Part shown: piece by piece, positions 58,356 to 64,000 of the stretch | Layout: the number at the start of each line of letters is the position of its first letter | Position numbering within the stretch: position 1 is the first letter of the stretch | Assembly: GCA_040772885.1 (NCBI GenBank) | Contig: JAXGXF010000010.1 | Location: 1 to 64,000, forward strand | Direction of reading: 5' to 3' | DNA length: 64,000 bases | Source of the DNA: Pullichristensenella sp002068815 | Lineage (GTDB): Bacteria > Bacillota > Clostridia > Christensenellales > Aristaeellaceae | Notes under the pieces: model-generated | The model's database searches: none | Told to the model about the DNA's origin: nothing | The model's input: the letters and a program-made list of their open reading frames with translations, nothing else | Program-made: the position numbers and the translations under genes

Positions 58356-59189
58356 ATGGCGGGCGCGGTCATCGCCGACATCCAGCAGAGCTCCGTCCAC
58401 GACGGGCCGGGCTTCCGCACGACCGTGTTCTTCAAGGGCTGCCAGATGCGCTGCCCGTGGTGCCACAACCCGGAGACGATATCCTTCGAGCCGGAAATGC
58501 TCCATTACCCCGAGAAGTGCATCGGCTGCGGAAAGTGCGATGAGGGCTGCTTCTCCGGCGCGAGGATCCCCTGCGGGCGGAGGATGTCCGTTGCCGACGT
58601 GTTCCGCGAGATCGAGCGGGACATGCCGTACTACGGCGCGGACGGCGGCGTGACGCTCTCGGGCGGCGAGCCGCTCTGCCAGCCGGCGTTCGCGCGGGAG
58701 TTGCTCGAGCGGTGCCGCGAGGCCGGCGTCGGCGCGGCGATCGAGACGAACTTGGGCGTGCCGTGGGAAATCGCCGAGCCGGTGCTCTCGCTCTGCTCGG
58801 TCGTCATGGCCGATCTCAAGCTCTGGGACGAGGCGGAGCACATGCGCTGGGTCGGCGCCTCGAACCGGCCCGTGAAGGAGAATCTGTCGCGAATCGCCGC
58901 GCTCGGCATGCCGCTGGTCCTGCGAACGCCGATCGTGCCGGGCGTCAACGCGACCCGGGAGCAGATCGCGCCGATCGCCGAATTCGCCGCGCGGCTCCCG
59001 AACCTCAGGTACTACGAGCTGCTCTCCTACCACCCGCTCGGGCTCTCGAAGCTCGCGGCGCTCGGGAGGGAGGCGCGGGAGTTCGAAAAGCCGACGCGGG
59101 AGATGATGGAATTGCTCGCGGGCGCGGCGACGGAAGCGGGCGTCAAAGTGGCCGTGAACGGCGTGCGCGCCGGAGGGAGAAAATGCTGA
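58356..59189 (+). CDS. Glycyl radical enzyme activating protein (radical SAM)
   Basis: This 277-aa protein has the radical SAM cluster motif CQMRCPWCHNPE (CxxxCxxC), an added four-cysteine [4Fe-4S] motif CIGCGKCDEGC just after it, and GGVTLSGGEPLCQ. This is the pattern of PflA-like activases with one extra cluster. It makes the glycyl radical on the enzyme encoded next. Its last 7 bases overlap the glycyl radical enzyme gene, indicating tight co-expression. Confidence 0.92.
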   Translation: MAGAVIADIQQSSVHDGPGFRTTVFFKGCQMRCPWCHNPETISFEPEMLHYPEKCIGCGKCDEGCFSGARIPCGRRMSVADVFREIERDMPYYGADGGVTLSGGEPLCQPAFARELLERCREAGVGAAIETNLGVPWEIAEPVLSLCSVVMADLKLWDEAEHMRWVGASNRPVKENLSRIAALGMPLVLRTPIVPGVNATREQIAPIAEFAARLPNLRYYELLSYHPLGLSKLAALGREAREFEKPTREMMELLAGAATEAGVKVAVNGVRAGGRKC

Positions 59190-61321
59190 CATATCCGGAC
59201 AGAATTTCGAGCATGCGGGAGACGAAGCGGCTGCACACCTTGCAAAAGCGCGAGCAGCGCGGCTATTCCGACGAGGACGACTACGGCAACATCCCCGTGC
59301 CGGAGGACTTCCGATTCGCGCCCGAGCCCGGGGGCATCTACGGCTACGGGGGGCTGTCGAAGGCGTTCGCCGGCATGCTCGACCGCTATCCCGTGTACGT
59401 CGACCCGATGGAGATGCTCTGCGGGCGGTGGAGCAAGCTCCTGACCGACTACCGCATCGGCGCGCGCTGGGACGAGGCCCGCTTCCCGTACGACGACTTG
59501 AAGCCGCTCCAAAAGCTCTACAACATCACCAGCGGCATCGACAACGAGGCGCACTGCACGCCGGACTTTGCGATCGGGCTCGCGCTCGGCTTCGGCGGGC
59601 TGCTTGAAAAGGTGCGAAAGCACCGCGAAATGCACCCCGAGCGCCGGGAATACTACGACGCCGAGGAGCGCGTGCTGCTCGCCGTGCAAAAATGGATCGG
59701 CCGGCACATCGAGCGCATCCGGGGGCTGCTGGAGCGGGAGGAGCGCCCGGAAATCCGCGAAAGCCTTGCGGAGATGCTCGCGGCGAACGAGCACATCGTC
59801 GACCGCGCGCCGGAGACGTTCCTCGAGGCCTGCCAGTGGATCGCGCACTTCGCGAGCGCGTCGCGCGCGTACAACCGCGACGGCGCGGGCTGCCAGCTCG
59901 ACGCGATGCTGACGCCGTACTACGAGCGAGACGTCGCGGCGGGAAGGCTCGACGACGAAAAGGCCGCGTTCATACTCGCGAACCTGCTCCTGATCGACAC
60001 GCGCTATTACCAGCTCTCCGGCGTCGACGAACGCGGGCGCGACAGGACGTGCCGCCTTTCCTATCTGATCCTCGAGGCCGCGCACCTCCTGAACGGCTCG
60101 GCGAACCTGACCGTCCGCGTGCACAAAGACATCCCCGAGGACTTCCTGCGGACGGCGGTTTCCTACCTGTTCAACGACCGCAACGCCTGGCCGCGCTTCT
60201 GCGGCGACGAGGCGCTCGTCCGGGGCTACATGAAGAACCGCGGCGTCGACCTCGCGACCGCCAGAAACCGCATCGCGTCCGGCTGCAACTGGATGTGCGT
60301 GCCGGGGCGCGAGTACCCGATGAACGACACGGTCAAGATCAACGTCGCGCGCGTGTTCGAGGTCGCGTTCCACGACATGACGGACGCGGAGCCCTCGCCC
60401 TCGACCGCGCTTCTGATGGACTATTTCAAAAAGCACCTTTCGATTGCCGTCGACGTCGCCGCGCGGGGCGCGAACCTGCACATCGACCACGCGCACGAGG
60501 TGCAGCCGGAGTTGATGCTGAACCTCTTGACGCACGAGAGCGTCGAGAGCGGCCTCGACGTCAGTCAGTGCGCGGAGCTTTACACGGTCGGCGTCGACGG
60601 CGCGGGGCTCGCGGTCGCGGCGGACTCGTTCGCGGCGATTGAGCAGCGCGTCGAGCGCGAGGGGCGGCTTTCGTGGGAGGCCGTCCATGGGGCGCTTCAC
60701 AGCGACTTCGCCGGAATCGACGGCGAGCGGACGCGGCTGATGCTTTCGTCGTCCGAGCGGTACTGCCAGGGCGGAAGCCTCGGGGACAAGTGGGCGCGGG
60801 CGATCACGGACGCGTTTGTCGAGCTGGTCCACAACCACCCGATGCCCGAGGGCAGGCAGCTCGTGCCGGGCTGGTTCTCGTGGTCGAGGACGATACTCTA
60901 CGGGGAGGCCGTCGGCGCGACGCCGAACGGCCGCCGCGCGCGCGCGCCGATCTCGCACGGCGCGAACCCGGTGCCGGGCTTCCGGCGCGACGGCGCGGTC
61001 ACGGCGCAGTCGAGCGGCATCGCGGCCGTGCAGCCGGGCTGCGGGAACGCCGCGCCCCTGCAGCTCGAGTTCGACCCGAAGCTGTCCTTGGAGGAGGGCG
61101 GCGCCGACCGCGTGCTGCAGCTGATCCGAAAGCACTTCGAGCTCGGCGGCACGCTGATCAACATCAACGTGCTCGACCAGGAAGTGCTGCTCGCCGCGAA
61201 CGAAAACCCGGACCTGTTCCCGGAGCTCGTCGTGCGCGTGACCGGGTTCACCGCCTATTTCGCGTCGCTGTCGCCGAAGTTCCGGCAGCTCGTCGTCGAC
61301 CGGTTCCTGAGCGGGTTTTGA
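59183..61321 (+). CDS. Glycyl radical enzyme of unassigned function (PFL-like fold)
   Basis: This 712-aa protein has the glycyl loop VRVTGFTAYFASL near the C-terminus (radical Gly688). The active-site cysteine region reads ASGCNWMCVPGREYPMND, with Cys368 as the likely thiyl residue and a second cysteine at 372. In diol and amino-acid dehydratases of this superfamily the motif is GCVE-type, with a glutamate two residues after the cysteine; here Asn-Trp-Met replaces it. It is also shorter than the common 780-850 residues. With its activase, two Gfo/Idh/MocA enzymes and a sugar ABC transporter it should act on a sugar- or cyclitol-derived substrate. Reaction unknown. Confidence 0.88.
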   Translation: MLTYPDRISSMRETKRLHTLQKREQRGYSDEDDYGNIPVPEDFRFAPEPGGIYGYGGLSKAFAGMLDRYPVYVDPMEMLCGRWSKLLTDYRIGARWDEARFPYDDLKPLQKLYNITSGIDNEAHCTPDFAIGLALGFGGLLEKVRKHREMHPERREYYDAEERVLLAVQKWIGRHIERIRGLLEREERPEIRESLAEMLAANEHIVDRAPETFLEACQWIAHFASASRAYNRDGAGCQLDAMLTPYYERDVAAGRLDDEKAAFILANLLLIDTRYYQLSGVDERGRDRTCRLSYLILEAAHLLNGSANLTVRVHKDIPEDFLRTAVSYLFNDRNAWPRFCGDEALVRGYMKNRGVDLATARNRIASGCNWMCVPGREYPMNDTVKINVARVFEVAFHDMTDAEPSPSTALLMDYFKKHLSIAVDVAARGANLHIDHAHEVQPELMLNLLTHESVESGLDVSQCAELYTVGVDGAGLAVAADSFAAIEQRVEREGRLSWEAVHGALHSDFAGIDGERTRLMLSSSERYCQGGSLGDKWARAITDAFVELVHNHPMPEGRQLVPGWFSWSRTILYGEAVGATPNGRRARAPISHGANPVPGFRRDGAVTAQSSGIAAVQPGCGNAAPLQLEFDPKLSLEEGGADRVLQLIRKHFELGGTLININVLDQEVLLAANENPDLFPELVVRVTGFTAYFASLSPKFRQLVVDRFLSGF

Positions 61322-61390
61322 GGCCCATCCGACGGCCTGCATAGGTTAAAAATGCGATACTCGGATGCGCCGACAGGACAATTTTGGCGC

Positions 61391-61419
61391 TTGCGGGAAT
61401 GTGCGGATTGCACTATGAT
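61391..61419 (+). promoter_or_regulatory. Promoter of the Gld-type ABC operon
   Basis: TTGCGG (61391-61396), a 17-nt spacer and TATGAT (61414-61419), about 37 nt before the GTG start. Confidence 0.6.
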
Positions 61420-61455
61420 ATTGCTGTGGATGTACAAATTGCCAGAGGTGATTGT

Positions 61456-62406
61456 GTGATTGAGGCGGTCGCTCTCACGAAGCGGTACGGCGCGAAACCG
61501 GCGCTTTCCGGCGTGAGCTTTTCCGTGGCCGCGAACGAGGTCGTCGGCCTTCTCGGGCTCAACGGCGCGGGCAAGACGACGACGATGAACATACTCGCGG
61601 GGTACTTGGGCGCGACGTCCGGCACGGTCAGGATCGCGGGGCACGACGTCGTCGAGGATTCGATGGAGGCTCGCAAGCTCGTCGGCTATCTTCCGGAGCA
61701 GCCGCCCCTATACCTCGACATGACGGTCGAGGAATACCTGCGGTTCGTGTTCAAGCTGTACAGGCTCGCAGGGTCGATGGCGCAGAGGATTTCGCGCGTC
61801 GCGGAATTGACCGGCATCGCGGACGTGCGCGGCCGGCTGATCCGCAACCTCTCGAAGGGATACCGGCAGCGCGTGGGCATCGCGCAGGCGGTGCTTCCGG
61901 AGCCGAAGGTCCTGATACTCGACGAGCCGACGGTCGGGCTCGACCCGACGCAGATCATCGAGATTCGCCAGTTGATCCGCGAGGTCGCGCGCGACACGAC
62001 GGTGATCCTCTCCTCGCACATCCTGACCGAGGTGCAGGCGGTCTGCTCGCGGATACTGGTTTTGCACCATGGACGCCTCGTCGCGGACGACACCGGCGAG
62101 GGGCTCGCAGAGCGCATCCACGGGAAATCCCGCGTGACCGCGAGGGCGAGGGGCTCGGAGGAAGAGGTTCTCGCGGCGCTCCGGGGCATCCCCGGGCTCG
62201 CGCGGCTCGAGAGCCTCGGCTCCCGCGAGGTCGGCGCCTGCGACTTCGCCTGCGAGGGCGCGGAGGGGCGCGATCTGCGCGTAGACGTGTTCGATGCGCT
62301 CGCGGCCGCGAATCTGCCGCTTCTCTACACCTACGGAAGCGAATGCTCGCTGGAAGAAGTGTTTTTGCGCGTCATCGGGGCCGACGCGGGGGGAGAGCGA
62401 TCATGA
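61456..62406 (+). CDS. ABC transporter ATP-binding protein (GldA/CcmA-like)
   Basis: This 316-aa protein has Walker A GLNGAGKTTTMN, Q-loop YLPEQPPLY, signature LSKGYRQRVGIAQAVL, Walker B VLILDEPTVGLDP and H-loop LSSHILTE, plus a C-terminal DUF4162-like part. This is the ABC-2 exporter type. GTG 61456 follows GAGGTG at 5 nt. It overlaps the permease gene by ATGA and is followed by a GldG-like gene, so it belongs to a Gld-type three-part export or envelope complex. Confidence 0.88.
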   Translation: MIEAVALTKRYGAKPALSGVSFSVAANEVVGLLGLNGAGKTTTMNILAGYLGATSGTVRIAGHDVVEDSMEARKLVGYLPEQPPLYLDMTVEEYLRFVFKLYRLAGSMAQRISRVAELTGIADVRGRLIRNLSKGYRQRVGIAQAVLPEPKVLILDEPTVGLDPTQIIEIRQLIREVARDTTVILSSHILTEVQAVCSRILVLHHGRLVADDTGEGLAERIHGKSRVTARARGSEEEVLAALRGIPGLARLESLGSREVGACDFACEGAEGRDLRVDVFDALAAANLPLLYTYGSECSLEEVFLRVIGADAGGERS

Positions 62407-63107
62407 GCGCCGTATTCGCGCGGGAAATCCGCTCGTATTTCAAGTCGCCGCTGGGCTATGTGTTCGTCGGCGCGGTGTGCCTGTTTACGGGGCTGTACTT
62501 CTATGCCTACAACCTCTACGGCGGCGAGCCGACGCTTTCCAGGCTCTACGCGGTGCTGTTCTCGGTCGTGCTGTTCCTGATCCCGATCCTGACGATGCGG
62601 CTCATCAGCGAGGACATGCGCGCAAAGACCGACCAGCTTCTGATGACCGCGCCGGTCTCAAGCGCCGCGGTCGCGATGGGGAAGTATTTCGCGGCACTGA
62701 CGGTGTACGCGGTCGCGATCTCGTCGACACTTCTGGACGCCTTTGTGCTCTCGCGGTTCGCGGACGTCGGCTGGGCGCAGGTCGCCGGGAATTTCGCGGG
62801 GCTTCTGCTGCTCGGCGGCGCACTGATCGCCGTGTGCCTGTTTCTGTCGTCCCTGACCGAGAGCCAATTGATCGCGGCGGTCGGGGGCTTTCTCGTGAGC
62901 ATTCTCCTGATTTTGCTCGAGACGCTCGCGCCGCTCGTGTCGAACCCGCTATTGAAGCAGGTGTTCCGCTGGCTCAACTTCTCGACGCGCTACACGCCGT
63001 TCACCTACGGGGTGTTCGCGCTCGAGAACGCGGTGTTCTTCCTGAGCGTCGCCGCGCTGTTCGCAACGCTGACGGTCATGCGGCTCGAGCGAAGGAGGTG
63101 GAGCTGA
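62403..63107 (+). CDS. ABC-2 type permease (GldF-like)
   Basis: This 234-aa protein has six predicted hydrophobic segments and the start pattern FAREIRSYFKSPLGYVF with MRLISEDMRAKTDQLLMTAP, typical of GldF-like ABC-2 permeases. It pairs with the ATPase at 61456. The start overlaps the ATPase stop; the stop overlaps the start of the GldG-like gene. Confidence 0.87.
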   Translation: MSAVFAREIRSYFKSPLGYVFVGAVCLFTGLYFYAYNLYGGEPTLSRLYAVLFSVVLFLIPILTMRLISEDMRAKTDQLLMTAPVSSAAVAMGKYFAALTVYAVAISSTLLDAFVLSRFADVGWAQVAGNFAGLLLLGGALIAVCLFLSSLTESQLIAAVGGFLVSILLILLETLAPLVSNPLLKQVFRWLNFSTRYTPFTYGVFALENAVFFLSVAALFATLTVMRLERRRWS

Positions 63108-64000
63108 TGCGCGGCAGGAAGTGGTGGTTCGCCGCGGAGATCGCGCTCGTCGTGCTGCTCGTAGTCGCGGTCAACGTCGTCGCGGTCAAGCTCTCCGAGC
63201 GGTATCCGCTGAGCCTCGACCTCACGAAGGACAGCCGCTACGCGCTCTCGGACGAGACGAAGGCGCTGATCAAATCGCTCGACAGGGACGTCGACATCTT
63301 CGTGCTCGCGGCCGAGGATTCGTACGCGACGTCTACCTACACCGAGTACGCGGCGGAACTGCTCAAGCAATACCCGAAGTACGGGCGCGTGTCGGTGACG
63401 TACGTCGATTTCGCGCTGGACCCGACGTTCGCGGCGCGCTATCCGGAGCTGGCGCTGCCGGAAAACGGGCTGCTCGTCGCGTCGGAAAGCCGCGCGGAGG
63501 CGCTCGAAACGGCCGATCTGTTCGAGTATTCGTACGGCGCGGCAAACGAGATACAGGTGACCTCGGTCGCGGAGGCGAAGCTCGCGGAGGCGATCGCGTC
63601 GGTCGCGAGCGACAGCCGGATGAAGGCGCTCGTGCTGACCGGGAACGGCGCGCAGCCGGTCGAGGGCTTGCGGGAGCTTCTCGTGACGAACAATTTCGAC
63701 GTCCAGGAGGCGCTGCTCGCGATGGGCGCGTTCGATTTGGGCGCGGACGTCGCGATACTCGCCGCGCCGACATCCGACCTGACCGCGGAGCAGATATCCT
63801 CGATCGAGGCGTTCCTCGAGGGCGGCGGGGAGTACGGGAAATCGCTGTTCTACGCCGCGGACGTGACGCAACCCGCGCTTCCGAACCTCGAGGCGCTGCT
63901 GCGCGAGTGGGGCGTCGCGGTCGACGACGGCGCGGTGTTCGAGACCTCGCCCGAGCGCACGTACCAGAGCCAGCCGTTCTTCGCGACCGTTGAGATGGCG
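63107..64000 (+). CDS. GldG-like ABC auxiliary protein (partial, cut by window end)
   Basis: 298 codons are present without a stop. An N-terminal membrane segment (residues about 7-27) is followed by LDLTKDSRYALSDETKALI and DVDIFVLAAEDSYATSTYTE, the GldG/ABC-auxiliary domain start, then an extracellular GATase-like domain with DVAILAAPTSDLTAEQISSI. ATG 63107 overlaps the permease TGA, with AAGGAGG 8 nt upstream. The family normally ends with a second membrane segment, which would lie beyond the window. Confidence 0.85.
   Translation, partial: MRGRKWWFAAEIALVVLLVVAVNVVAVKLSERYPLSLDLTKDSRYALSDETKALIKSLDRDVDIFVLAAEDSYATSTYTEYAAELLKQYPKYGRVSVTYVDFALDPTFAARYPELALPENGLLVASESRAEALETADLFEYSYGAANEIQVTSVAEAKLAEAIASVASDSRMKALVLTGNGAQPVEGLRELLVTNNFDVQEALLAMGAFDLGADVAILAAPTSDLTAEQISSIEAFLEGGGEYGKSLFYAADVTQPALPNLEALLREWGVAVDDGAVFETSPERTYQSQPFFATVEMA

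Noticed and set aside
61321..61345. Terminator after the glycyl radical enzyme gene
   Set aside because: AGGCC/GGCCT with an 8-nt loop is short and has no T-run, so it is not supported as a terminator.

Overview
The window is GC-rich throughout. Its gene content fits an anaerobic Firmicute of the class Clostridia, possibly Christensenellales-like (a guess; no rRNA is present to test it). The evidence is RNase Y, Jag/YidD/YidC, a split GcvPA/GcvPB glycine decarboxylase, YesM/YesN-type two-component proteins, ferredoxin-dependent 2-oxoacid oxidoreductase, a glycyl radical enzyme, Etf-coupled oxidation and Gram-positive ribosome-binding sites with several TTG/GTG starts. I saw no rRNA, tRNA, CRISPR array, prophage or transposase gene.

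Layout. 0-4.4 kb: a LacI regulator convergent with a FucI-like isomerase/FGGY kinase operon that carries a LacI-type operator. 4.5-8.4 kb: an orphan DNA methyltransferase, then a four-subunit 2-oxoacid:ferredoxin oxidoreductase. 8.4-12.1 kb: a DUF951 protein, two signal peptidases I, an M1-peptidase-like protein without its metal ligands, and an unknown protein. 12.1-13.8 kb: an ECF sigma factor with a membrane partner. 13.9-21.7 kb: housekeeping genes (RNase Y, an RsmC-like methylase, rpmH-rnpA-yidD-yidC-jag, a small HMA protein, parB-parA), with cimA just upstream of parA. 23.3-26.2 kb: a UBA/DUF4342 protein and an OmpR-type two-component system. 26.2-31 kb: the glycine cleavage operon gcvT-H-PA-PB under a tandem glycine riboswitch. 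31-38 kb: an FAD oxidase with EtfBA, a divergent aminotransferase and a polar amino acid ABC transporter. 38-43.4 kb: a ROK regulator and PIG-L deacetylase opposite a GlcN6P-isomerase-like enzyme, then an epimerase and TetR divergent pair. 43.4-45.1 kb: a second ECF sigma/DUF4179-like pair. 45.2-61.3 kb: a large sugar-type catabolic locus. One arm has an FGGY kinase, creatininase-like and FucI-like genes. The other has a ribose-type ABC transporter, a YesM/YesN pair (YesN frameshifted), two Gfo/Idh/MocA oxidoreductases, a glycyl radical enzyme activase and an unusual glycyl radical enzyme. 61.4-64 kb: a Gld-type ABC export system, cut by the window end.

The best candidate for an undescribed system is the 45-61 kb locus. 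Its glycyl radical enzyme has an intact glycyl loop, but its active-site cysteine lies in a GCNWMC context instead of the GCVE-type context of known dehydratases. The second highlight is non-coding. Two diverged copies of a ~190-bp, four-hairpin element differ by paired compensatory substitutions. A second ~165-bp repeat family occurs three times, once inside the glycine riboswitch leader. The riboswitch's second aptamer carries four tandem 18-nt hairpin repeats.

Sequence matches, motifs, starts and promoters were read by eye. Family names come from recognised motifs, not database searches.
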